From: Phycisphaera sp.
GTDB taxonomy: Bacteria; Planctomycetota; Phycisphaerae; Phycisphaerales; UBA1924
Length of the DNA: 64,000 bases
NCBI GenBank assembly: GCA_003712165.1
Contig: RHLH01000001.1
Span: 1,523,575-1,587,574, forward strand
Direction: 5' to 3'
Made by a program: the position numbers and the translations under genes. Shown in pieces: positions 52,756 to 60,801 of the stretch; the first letter of the stretch is position 1, and each line of letters opens with the position of its first letter. A model generated the notes under the pieces. It worked only from the letters and a program-made list of their open reading frames with translations. It was not told where the DNA came from and did no database searches.

Positions 52756-54435
52756 CTAGGTCGCAATCGCTCGGGCGGCTTCTTCGACTGTGGTGATGCC
52801 CTGTTTGACCTTCTCGAACGCGTCCTGTTTGAGGGTGTAGAGGTTGCCTTCTTTTCCTGCAGCGGCGGCGATCTGCGTCGCGCTCTTGCGTTCCATAACC
52901 ATCTCACGGATGGATTCACTTAGGCGCATGATCTCGTACACGCCGACCCGGCCCAGGAATCCACGCTGAAGGCACTGCTTGCAGCCGGCGGGTCTGTAGA
53001 GGGTGTCGTCTTTGCTGACCTTGAGCCCTTCAGGTAGATCGATGTCCTCGTGCTGAAGCTCGGTCTTGCAATCCGGGCAGAGCTTCCGGACGAGACGTTG
53101 TGCGAGTACCCCCTCAACCGAAGACGAGACAAGGAACGGTTCTACCCCCATATCGAGGAGGCGTGTGACTGCCCCAGGGGCATCATTGGTGTGCAACGTT
53201 GAGAACACCAGGTGGCCCGTCAGAGAGGCCTGAACGGCAGTCTGGGCGGTCTCAAGGTCGCGGATTTCACCGATCATGACCACGTCCGGGTCGTGGCGGA
53301 GGATCGCCCTGAGACCGGTGGCGAACGTCAGCCCCACTTTGCTGTTGACCTGGATCTGGTTGACACCCTCGACCTGGTATTCGACGGGGTCCTCGACTGT
53401 GATGGCCTTGATCGATTCGCTGACAATCCTGTTGAGCGATGCGTAGAGCGTTGTCGATTTACCTGAGCCCGTTGGGCCGGTGACGAGCAGGATGCCGTGG
53501 GGTCTCGTGATGAGGCTCTCCCAAGGCTCCTCGACGGCTTGGGGCATCCCGAGCTGGTCGAGTGTCATCTGGACAGCAGACTTGTTGAGCACGCGGAGAA
53601 CGAGTCCCTCGCCGTAGACCATGGGGATGACACTGACGCGGAGGTCGAATTCCTGGATGCCTTTGCCGTCAACGCGGTGTTTGAATGTGATCCTGCCGTC
53701 CTGCGGTTTGCGTTTCTCGGCGATGTTCAGGCTGGACATGATCTTGAGTCTGCTGACGATCGCTGGGGCGAATCTGTGGACGGTTGCGGGGAGGTTTGCC
53801 CTGTGGAGTACGCCGTCAATGCGGTAGCGGACGATAAGTTCGTTCTCGTAGGGCTCGATGTGGATATCGGTCGCGCGGACTGCGATTGCTTCGCCGAGGA
53901 TGTCGTTGACGAGCCTGATGACGCTGGCTTCCTGCGCCTGGTCGAGCTCGTCGGATTCGGATTCCTGAGTGATCACCTCTTCAAGATCGCCCGACATGGC
54001 ATCCAGCGTGTCGCCTGCGACGCCGTAGTGCGTACGGATGAAGGCCCGCAGATCCTCGTCGTCCGCGAGAACGAGCTCGATTGCGCATCCGCTGTGCATG
54101 CCGAGCTCGTCATGGATGACAAGCTGGAACGGGTCACTGGTCGCGACGGTCAGCGTGTCCTCGTGCCTGTCGATGGGGACGCAGTGGTGTCTGAAGACAA
54201 TCTTGGCTGGCAGAGATTCGAGCACGGTCTTGTCAACGATCAGATCCGTGAGATCAACGACCTCAAGCCTCAGCTGCTCGCCAACAGCCTGAAGGACCTG
54301 CCCCCTGTCCACAATTCCCATACGGAGCAAGACTCGGTCGAGACGTTCGCCCGATCGGGCCTGCTCGACGATCGCCTCGTCGAGCTGGTCGCGTGTAATC
54401 AGATCGCGTTCGAGAAGGACTGTCCCGATGCCCAT
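52756..54435 (-). CDS. gspE: Type II secretion ATPase GspE/PulE
   Basis: A 559-residue hexameric ATPase that drives pseudopilus assembly at the inner membrane. An N-terminal GspE domain (MGIGTVLLERDLITRDQLD) is followed by the ATPase core: Walker A GPTGSGKST at about 320, DPVEYQVEGVNQIQVN, Walker B MIGEIRDLETAQTA, STLHTNDAPGAV and the zinc-binding LCPDCKTE...CKQC. The ATG at 54435 gives the family N-terminus; a TTG at 54456 is possible. It lies on the strand opposite the rest of the secretion operon, with two unrelated genes between. PilB, its type IV pilus relative, is less likely given that operon. Confidence 0.9.
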   Translation of the reverse strand: MGIGTVLLERDLITRDQLDEAIVEQARSGERLDRVLLRMGIVDRGQVLQAVGEQLRLEVVDLTDLIVDKTVLESLPAKIVFRHHCVPIDRHEDTLTVATSDPFQLVIHDELGMHSGCAIELVLADDEDLRAFIRTHYGVAGDTLDAMSGDLEEVITQESESDELDQAQEASVIRLVNDILGEAIAVRATDIHIEPYENELIVRYRIDGVLHRANLPATVHRFAPAIVSRLKIMSSLNIAEKRKPQDGRITFKHRVDGKGIQEFDLRVSVIPMVYGEGLVLRVLNKSAVQMTLDQLGMPQAVEEPWESLITRPHGILLVTGPTGSGKSTTLYASLNRIVSESIKAITVEDPVEYQVEGVNQIQVNSKVGLTFATGLRAILRHDPDVVMIGEIRDLETAQTAVQASLTGHLVFSTLHTNDAPGAVTRLLDMGVEPFLVSSSVEGVLAQRLVRKLCPDCKTELQHEDIDLPEGLKVSKDDTLYRPAGCKQCLQRGFLGRVGVYEIMRLSESIREMVMERKSATQIAAAAGKEGNLYTLKQDAFEKVKQGITTVEEAARAIAT

Positions 54436-54496
54436 GCTCGGAGTGTATCGACTCAACAGCCCCGGGTTTCTGAAATCAAGGGGGGTGAAATGAGTG

Positions 54497-55294
54497 TCAG
54501 GCTGGGTAGGTGCAGCTGGTCTTGGGCGTTTCCCAGATCGTGACGTACTTCAGCGAAGGGTTTCCGGACCCTGCCGCGATCGCTGGCTTGAGGATGTCGT
54601 AGCTGACACGGGCGATGTTCTCGACCGATGGGTTGAGCCCTGTCTTCTCGGCGAACTCCACGGTGTCTGTATTCAGATGCTTGTGGTCGAAGCGTTCGAT
54701 GAGCTGGCTGTCGATGATGGTGTCCAGTTCGTGGGCGGAGAGATGATCGCCGGACAAGTCGACTCTGACGCAGACCTCGACTTGGTAGTTGTGCCCGTGA
54801 CCCGAGGGGTTGTTGCACTTACCGAAGATCTCGGCGTTCTTCTCGGGAGACAGATCAGGGACGTTGAGTCTGTGGGCCGCAGCAAACTCATAGCGTTGGC
54901 GGAGGAGGACTTCGGTTGGGGCATCCATATGCGACTCTAGGCTGAGCGTGGGTGAGAGATTCCAACGCAACGCTATGAGCGGGACCGGCAGGTTCGGTGC
55001 GAGCTGTTTGGCCAGTTCTGAAACCAGGGGCGCAGGGTTCTGCGAAGGGTTCTTCACGAGTTCGTGTTGTACCCTCGGGAGGACCGATTGGCGTACTGCC
55101 TGGTCGATCAGCTTGATGTTGACGAGGTATCCGGTCTTGGGCTCGGGTTCTCCCTTGCAAGAGACCTTGAACTCGTAATAGGTCCCCAGGCCAGCTATGG
55201 CGGGCTGGCCTGCGTGGCCATTCGATCCCTGAGGGAGATCCACTCCATGGGCACCACCCAGATTCGCCCTGACTGTTCTGCTGAGTTCGACCAT
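54497..55294 (-). CDS. queD: Two-domain 6-pyruvoyltetrahydropterin synthase/QueD-like protein
   Basis: A 265-residue protein. The C-terminal half is a QueD/PTPS domain: YEFAAAHRLN, the zinc-binding GHGHNYQVEV, and FDHKHLNTD. It makes 6-carboxy-tetrahydropterin from dihydroneopterin triphosphate in queuosine synthesis, or a related pterin. The N-terminal half (about 1-125) has the same strand order (YYEFKVSCKGEPEPKTGYLV, LPVPLIALRWNLSPTLSLES) without the zinc histidines, so it looks like a degenerate duplicate. Usual length is 120-140. It diverges from the gpx gene. No queC or queE is adjacent. Confidence 0.82.
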   Translation of the reverse strand: MVELSRTVRANLGGAHGVDLPQGSNGHAGQPAIAGLGTYYEFKVSCKGEPEPKTGYLVNIKLIDQAVRQSVLPRVQHELVKNPSQNPAPLVSELAKQLAPNLPVPLIALRWNLSPTLSLESHMDAPTEVLLRQRYEFAAAHRLNVPDLSPEKNAEIFGKCNNPSGHGHNYQVEVCVRVDLSGDHLSAHELDTIIDSQLIERFDHKHLNTDTVEFAEKTGLNPSVENIARVSYDILKPAIAAGSGNPSLKYVTIWETPKTSCTYPA

Positions 55295-55344
55295 CTTGCT
55301 TATCCTAGTCTGCGCAGGTGCAGGCGCACATTGGAGTACTGAGT

Positions 55345-55947
55345 ATGAAGCTCGCCTTGTTTGTAGCGATCGGATTCGTTGGGCTCGCTGGTTGCAGCGG
55401 CGAGGGCGAGTCTGCAGTTGCTGATTTCACGACCAGTCAAACCAGCGATGGAGGCCTTGCCTTGTCCACTTCGTATGTACTAGATCACACAGCGGACCGC
55501 ATAACCGGTGAGAACGAATCTCTGAAAGACTACCAGGGCAAGGTCGTCATGGTTGTCAATGTTGCGAGCAAGTGCGGGTTTACGAACCAGTACGAGCAGC
55601 TCGAGGCGCTCTACCGGGAACACAAGGACGATGGGTTTGTCGTGCTTGGCTTCCCCGCGAATAACTTCGGTCAGCAGGAGCCCGGCACGAACGAGGAAGT
55701 GATGGAGTTCTGCAGCACGACGTACGGCGTGTCGTTCCCGATGTTTGCGAAGATCGACGTCATCGGCGAGAACGCTCACCCCTTCTACAAGGACCTGGCC
55801 GGTCAGCCAGAGCCGATCGGCGGTGATCCAGAATGGAACTTCACCAAGTTTCTGGTTAACCGCGACGGGGAGGTCGTGTACCGATTTGACACTCGCACGA
55901 GCCCTGACGACGAGAAGATCGTCGGCGCGATTCGTGAGCTGCTCTAG
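55345..55947 (+). CDS. Glutathione peroxidase, lipoprotein form
   Basis: A 200-residue protein with a lipoprotein signal (ALFVAIGFVGLAGC, Cys17). The peroxidase domain carries the peroxidatic Cys77 in VNVASKCGFTNQ, FPANNFGQQEPG, and EWNFTKFLV, giving Cys, Gln, Trp and Asn of the GPx tetrad. It reduces peroxides or lipid hydroperoxides, with thioredoxin more likely than glutathione as donor since it lacks selenocysteine. Membrane anchoring is inferred from the lipobox. GGAG precedes the ATG. The first gsp gene starts 3 bases after its stop. Confidence 0.92.
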   Translation: MKLALFVAIGFVGLAGCSGEGESAVADFTTSQTSDGGLALSTSYVLDHTADRITGENESLKDYQGKVVMVVNVASKCGFTNQYEQLEALYREHKDDGFVVLGFPANNFGQQEPGTNEEVMEFCSTTYGVSFPMFAKIDVIGENAHPFYKDLAGQPEPIGGDPEWNFTKFLVNRDGEVVYRFDTRTSPDDEKIVGAIRELL

Positions 55948-55950
55948 CGA

Positions 55951-57180
55951 TTGGCGAATTGGCGGACGGTGATTACACTGCCCGTCTTGGGACAGTTCCG
56001 ATACATCGCGTTCGACTCGGCCGGGAAGCGCATCAAGGGTGTTCACGAGGGCGTCAGTGAGAGATCCGCGGCACAGGATCTGCAGAAGCAGGGCCTGACC
56101 CCCGTTGAATTGTCCGAGCTGACCAGACGAACCGCTGGCATCGGTAAGAGACTCCCGATCCGCCGATTGGCGATGACTTATCAGCAGCTCTCTGATCTTC
56201 AGCGAGCCGGGGTGCCGCTGCTGCGAGCGCTACGGATCGTGGGGAATCAGAAAGCGAACCTCAAGGTCGCGTCTGTCTTCAGCGAACTCGCCGATGAGGT
56301 CGCTGAGGGCGATGAGCTCTCACAGGCGATGGCCAAGCGTGACGAGACCTTCCCGGCGGCGCAAGTTGCCCTGATTCGGGCAGGTGAGAAAGCTGGCATT
56401 CTTGAGTCTGTTTTGAGCCGGTTGTCATCGATGTTGTTGGCTCAGGCCGAGCTTCGAAGCAAGGTGATCGGGAGCCTGATCTACCCCGCGGTGCTCATGA
56501 CTTTCGGGGTGTTAATCCTTTTGGTCGTGTTCACGGCGTTCGTGCCCAGATTCAGACCGCTCTTTGCGAGGCTCGAGGGTGATTTGCCTGCATTGACCAC
56601 GCTGACGTTTGCGATCAGTGATCTGCTCGGGAAGTACATCGGTGTGACACTGCTCGTGGTGGCGGCTGCGGTGGTGGGCTACTACTTTGTGCGCCGAAGG
56701 CCTGAGTTCCGCGAGACGATCGCGGTATACCAACTGCGGATTCCCGTCTTTGGGAGGCTCTCGAAGACACTTGCAGCGGCAAGGTTCTGTCGACTTCTAG
56801 GTACTCTTTTAGATAACGGGGTGCCGATGATTTCGGCGATGCAGATCGCCAAGCAGGCATCTGGGCATGTGGTGATGGCAAGAGCGATCGACGCGGCGGT
56901 TGAATCTGTCCGTGGCGGCGGCTCGATTGCGGAGCCCTTGGGTGAGAGCGGGCTGTTCGAATCTGATGTGGTCGAGATGATCTCGGTTGCCGAGGCGGCG
57001 AACAATCTCGGCGAGGTGCTGGTCACGATCGCGGACACGATCGATCGCAGGGTCGACAGGCTGCTGACTACTGCGGTCAGGCTTGTGGAGCCTCTACTGC
57101 TGGTTGTGATCGCGGTGGCGGTCGTCCTTGTTGCTGCAGCCTTGCTTTTGCCGATGGCAGACCTGAGTTCCAGTCTTTGA
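55951..57180 (+). CDS. gspF: Type II secretion inner membrane protein GspF
   Basis: A 409-residue platform protein. Two GspF/TadC-like repeats are visible: MTYQQLSDLQRAGVPLLRAL ... VALIRAGEKAGILESVLSRL and ARFCRLLGTLLDNGVPMISA ... MISVAEAANNLGEVLVTIAD. Three membrane helices follow the usual pattern, with the last near the C-terminus. The start is unsure: TTG 55951, GTG 55969 or TTG 55987; the last would give GQFRYIAFDSAGK, closest to the family N-terminus. First gene of the operon. Confidence 0.9.
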   Translation: MANWRTVITLPVLGQFRYIAFDSAGKRIKGVHEGVSERSAAQDLQKQGLTPVELSELTRRTAGIGKRLPIRRLAMTYQQLSDLQRAGVPLLRALRIVGNQKANLKVASVFSELADEVAEGDELSQAMAKRDETFPAAQVALIRAGEKAGILESVLSRLSSMLLAQAELRSKVIGSLIYPAVLMTFGVLILLVVFTAFVPRFRPLFARLEGDLPALTTLTFAISDLLGKYIGVTLLVVAAAVVGYYFVRRRPEFRETIAVYQLRIPVFGRLSKTLAAARFCRLLGTLLDNGVPMISAMQIAKQASGHVVMARAIDAAVESVRGGGSIAEPLGESGLFESDVVEMISVAEAANNLGEVLVTIADTIDRRVDRLLTTAVRLVEPLLLVVIAVAVVLVAAALLLPMADLSSSL

Positions 57181-57301
57181 CTGACGTGAATTGTGGAATA
57201 GGGATATGCCCGGTTGTGGGGCGGCGTAGGGGTTGCTAACCTGTTCAAATTAGTACAGGCTAGCTGTATGGGCCGCACTGGCTATATGGGGGATCGATTC
57301 G

Positions 57302-57805
57302 ATGCGTAACGGGATTCGACGTCGCCGCACCGCCGGCCGCGGTTTCACTCTTATCGAGGTCATGATCGTCATCGCGATCATCCTCGCGCTCGCCTCGCTC
57401 ATCGGGCTTGCGCTCTTCAATAGGTTCGGCGAGGCACAAGAGAACATCACGAAGATACAGATGAAGACCATCGAGGATGCGCTCAAGAACTTCTACCTCG
57501 ATTTCAACAGGTACCCGACGGACGAGGAGGGCCTTTCTGTACTCTGGTCTTCGGCCAATCTGGAGAACCCCGAAGACGAAGACAAATGGAGCCCTTACCT
57601 CGAAGAGCCTTCACCTAATGATCAGTGGGATAACCCGTGGGGCTATCGCCAGATGAGCGAGTACGGCGACGAGTCGAAGTATGATCTTTGGTCAAACGGG
57701 CCCGATGGCGAAGAGGGCACCGAAGATGACATCAGCTCCTGGTCTGATTCCGAGGCCGGCGAGGATACTTTCGACTTTGAGTCACCTGCTCCGTCCGGCG
57801 GCTGA
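57302..57805 (+). CDS. gspG: Major pseudopilin GspG
   Basis: A 167-residue pseudopilin. GRGFTLIEVMIVIAIILAL has the prepilin peptidase site G|F with Glu at +5, then the long helix. The C-terminal KYDLWSNGPDGEEGTEDDI matches the calcium-binding loop of GspG. It forms the shaft of the pseudopilus. An N-terminal leader of about 14 basic residues precedes the site. GGGGGA lies upstream of the ATG. Confidence 0.92.
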   Translation: MRNGIRRRRTAGRGFTLIEVMIVIAIILALASLIGLALFNRFGEAQENITKIQMKTIEDALKNFYLDFNRYPTDEEGLSVLWSSANLENPEDEDKWSPYLEEPSPNDQWDNPWGYRQMSEYGDESKYDLWSNGPDGEEGTEDDISSWSDSEAGEDTFDFESPAPSGG

Positions 57806-57822
57806 GTTCCGGAGTGAGATCG

Positions 57823-58428
57823 ATGACATCCCGCGGCCGCGCATTCACTGTGATCGAACTGCTGATCGTAGTGGCGCTGATGCTCGCCGTCGGGTGTCTT
57901 GTAATCGTCTCAGGTTTCGCTTGGTCAGAGAAGGAACGCGTCGAAGCCGCAGAGAAAGGCATCTCTGCATCGGTTGAAGAAGCACGCGCGATGGCGCTCA
58001 GACTTGGACGCCCGGTGCGCCTCGTCGCGACCAGCTATGACACCGGTTCGACACGGCTCTCACTGGAGCCTTGGGAAGATGCATTCGATAGCGACCAGCT
58101 TGAGAGCGATGAGACATCGAGCAAGGCCCAGGCGATTTATGAATTGCCAGATGGGCTCTCGATTGCGCACTCTGAAGAGGGCGACTCATTCTTCCCTCAC
58201 GAGACGGACGTCTTTGTGCAAGCCGAATCGGTGCCGATTTCTTTGCTCGACGTGTACCCGGATGGACAGGCTAAGCTGTCAGACGAGTTGTGGCAGCTGG
58301 AGTCGGCTGGGGCTGTACATGTGCCTTCGCTCGATTCCTGGGCTGGAACGCTGCGGTTTGAAGCTGTCGAGCTTGATGAGTTCGCTGACTTTGCGGGTGT
58401 GCCTGCCGACGAGGAGCCATCGTCATGA
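57823..58428 (+). CDS. gspH: Minor pseudopilin GspH-like
   Basis: A 201-residue pseudopilin. Its leader ends GRA|FTVIELLIVVAL: Ala instead of Gly at -1, Glu at +5 kept. The rest is beta-rich, as in GspH. ATG at 57823 has GGAG at good distance; the GTG at 57814 is too close to it. It is gene 3 of the operon, 17 bases after gspG. The stop overlaps gspI. Confidence 0.82.
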   Translation: MTSRGRAFTVIELLIVVALMLAVGCLVIVSGFAWSEKERVEAAEKGISASVEEARAMALRLGRPVRLVATSYDTGSTRLSLEPWEDAFDSDQLESDETSSKAQAIYELPDGLSIAHSEEGDSFFPHETDVFVQAESVPISLLDVYPDGQAKLSDELWQLESAGAVHVPSLDSWAGTLRFEAVELDEFADFAGVPADEEPSS

Positions 58429-58835
58429 ATCGACGGGGCTTTATGCTTCTGGAGATCATGCTCTCCGTGGCGCTCGCGGTGCTGGCGGCCGTGGCGGGCT
58501 TTGCGCTGCTCGCGAGGATCTCCGAGCGAGTCCAGCGTGAGCAGGATCGGTTGGCTGGGGCAGATATGGTGTCCTCCGCGCTTGCTCTCATTGAGTCAGG
58601 GATAGTTTCACCTGAGAACTTACACAATTCAGTTCAGACCGGGGTGATCTCTCTTGAACCTGTAGAAAGCGGACAGCTTATCCGCGATCCGGTATACAGG
58701 CTTAACGTCGACACGACCCCGACACAGTGGTCGGGTCTTATCCAGGTGGATGTTGCCGTGCTCCGCCTTGATGATGAAGAGCAAGTGGTGTACTCCGCAT
58801 CGCAGCTTGTTCGGCAAGGAAGGAATGGGCTGTGA
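58425..58835 (+). CDS. gspI: Minor pseudopilin GspI-like
   Basis: A 136-residue pseudopilin with MNRRG|FMLLEIMLSVALAV as leader, cleavage site and helix (Glu at +5). Small size fits GspI, the core of the tip complex GspI-J-K. It overlaps gspH and gspJ by 4 bases each (ATGA and GTGA), so translation is coupled. Confidence 0.85.
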   Translation: MNRRGFMLLEIMLSVALAVLAAVAGFALLARISERVQREQDRLAGADMVSSALALIESGIVSPENLHNSVQTGVISLEPVESGQLIRDPVYRLNVDTTPTQWSGLIQVDVAVLRLDDEEQVVYSASQLVRQGRNGL

Positions 58836-59464
58836 GCCGGCTCCGATCATTCACGCTGTTCGAGCTGCTGCTGGCGATCATTCTGCTGAGTGCGTTGGTG
58901 TTTGTTTTGTTGCCTGCCGCCCGACGCGTGATGGACAGCTCGGCAGCAGCATCGGATAGGAGCCAGCGGCTGTCCAGGCTCGCGCTGCTATCCGACATGA
59001 TCGATCGCTCGATGTTGACGCTTCTTGCTGTTGATGCGGAGGGCAAGCCAGGATTCGAGTTGACGCGATCTGCGATCAAGCTCACATCGTGCGGCGTGAG
59101 TCTCGCTCAGAAGAGTGAGTACCCGGATATTCAAACTCTTGAAATCAGGCATTCTTCAGGTGCGGTGTCGGTTCGTGAAGCAGGCGGTGCCTGGCAGCAG
59201 GTGCTTGAAGGTGTAAGCCGGGTTGAGTTTCTCTTGCACGAAAGTGGCAGCTGGCAGGGATCTGTCTCGGGTGAGTCGGCCATTCCAGTGGCTCTCTCTG
59301 TTTCTGTATGGTTCGGTGATGATGCTTCGGAAGACGAGGAGCTGGCAGCGCCGGAACCCGGTGTGCTCGCGTCTGTGGTTGAGGATGAGATTGACCCAGA
59401 TTGGCGTCGCGTATTTGCTGTATTTGATCCGGCGGGTGTGCAGCTGAATGGAGCGGCGCAATGA
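58832..59464 (+). CDS. gspJ: Minor pseudopilin GspJ-like
   Basis: A 210-residue protein starting at a GTG. MSRLRS|FTLFELLLAIILLS is a pseudopilin N-terminus with Ser at -1 rather than Gly; Glu at +5 is kept. The C-terminal domain is beta-rich with GVSRVEFLLHESGSWQ, as in GspJ. Position between gspI and gspK supports the call. Confidence 0.82.
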   Translation: MSRLRSFTLFELLLAIILLSALVFVLLPAARRVMDSSAAASDRSQRLSRLALLSDMIDRSMLTLLAVDAEGKPGFELTRSAIKLTSCGVSLAQKSEYPDIQTLEIRHSSGAVSVREAGGAWQQVLEGVSRVEFLLHESGSWQGSVSGESAIPVALSVSVWFGDDASEDEELAAPEPGVLASVVEDEIDPDWRRVFAVFDPAGVQLNGAAQ

Positions 59465-60801
59465 AGCGCTCCGGGTTCGTCATCTTCGTGGTGCTTATCG
59501 CGGTCATCGCGATGGCGGCTGGGCTCTCGGCAATGCTTTCTGGTATCCGGGGTCAGAGCGATGCAGTCCGTGCGATTGTTGATCGGCAGGAGGCGCGATT
59601 AGCTGCTCGTTCTGCTGCTCTTGCAATAGGATCTGAGCTTGAAGACCAATTGGATGAGATGCTTGCGGGAGAGATGCCAACACTCTCGGAAACTGAAGAT
59701 GTGATTCAATATGAAGATGACTCGTCCTGGCGTTGGCAGATCGATTCATCGGGTGAGGAATGGGATGGAATTGAGCCGCTCGGGATTCGGGTCGATGTGA
59801 ACCACACGAATGAGGAGATTATTGCAGCGATAGAGCAAAACGACGGAGAGCCCGGTTCGATTGCGAGCCAGCGCCCATACCGCACGTTTGGGATGATACA
59901 GGAAGAAGTGACTGATTCAGAGCTGCTCAGCGTGCTCACAGTGTCGAGTATTGATCCTCCGCTTCGAACCGGAGCAGGTGGACAGCTTGGTGAAGTTGGG
60001 CAGGCTCGGCTCAAGCCGGGGACTGGCGGAGTTGTCCCGGTTGGTATTTCAGCTGATGGGGTCAGGCTCTTTGATGAAATCGCTGGCGGGTCACTGAAGC
60101 TGTCAAATCGAGCCCTGCTCTTCAGGACACTTGTTGGACGATCAATACCGACAGAGGACTGGGACATATTGCTGGACGTCTTTGTATTTAGCAGCGAGTC
60201 AGGCAGTCGCGGGATGATTGATCTCGCGAGGGCACCAGAATCAGTGCTTGCTGCCCTTCCGGGTGTGGACGAAGAAGCGGCAGCAAGTCTTGTTGACCAC
60301 CGAGAGGGCCTGAATGCTCAAGATCTCGCGGGGCTTTCGTGGCCGGTTCGAGACGGCGTCATTGAGCTTGAGGAGTACATGCAGTGCGTCGATCTACTGA
60401 CCTCGAGGAGCATGCAATACCTGGTGAGATTTAGAGTAGACCGCGAGGTTTACGAATCAGTGAATGCTTCACTTGGTTACGAGGTAGCAGAGGATCTAGA
60501 TCCGCCTATCTACTGCGGTTACGACATGGTGATTGACCTATCGAGTGGACGGGCAAGGGTTGCCTACCTGAGAGATATCACCTTCGAACCCTGGACTCAG
60601 CGTGTTGGTGAAGCGCCCTCGTCTGAATCTGCAGCTGAGGAGACGGTCATTGAGTTGCCAGAAGATATCAATGTATTCAGCAGTGATATTCAGCCGAATT
60701 CCGGGAGACGAGAAGAAGACGATCCTGTAGAATCCGGTAAACCCGCCGAGGATGGTGCGGGCGTTCAATGGGGCCGGTATCCGGCGGGTGGTCAGGGATG
60801 A
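59461..60801 (+). CDS. gspK: Minor pseudopilin GspK
   Basis: A 446-residue protein. MKRSG|FVIFVVLIAVIAMAA has the G|F site without Glu at +5, as usual for GspK. The large globular part contains a helix-hairpin-helix segment (APESVLAALPGVDEEAAASL) typical of the family's alpha-domain. It caps the pseudopilus tip with GspI and GspJ. The C-terminus is unusually acidic and low-complexity (residues about 390-446). Stop overlaps the gspL start. Confidence 0.87.
   Translation: MKRSGFVIFVVLIAVIAMAAGLSAMLSGIRGQSDAVRAIVDRQEARLAARSAALAIGSELEDQLDEMLAGEMPTLSETEDVIQYEDDSSWRWQIDSSGEEWDGIEPLGIRVDVNHTNEEIIAAIEQNDGEPGSIASQRPYRTFGMIQEEVTDSELLSVLTVSSIDPPLRTGAGGQLGEVGQARLKPGTGGVVPVGISADGVRLFDEIAGGSLKLSNRALLFRTLVGRSIPTEDWDILLDVFVFSSESGSRGMIDLARAPESVLAALPGVDEEAAASLVDHREGLNAQDLAGLSWPVRDGVIELEEYMQCVDLLTSRSMQYLVRFRVDREVYESVNASLGYEVAEDLDPPIYCGYDMVIDLSSGRARVAYLRDITFEPWTQRVGEAPSSESAAEETVIELPEDINVFSSDIQPNSGRREEDDPVESGKPAEDGAGVQWGRYPAGGQG

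Noticed and set aside
53497..54543. Open frame of 348 codons opposite gspE
   Set aside because: gspE has all motifs; this frame has none.
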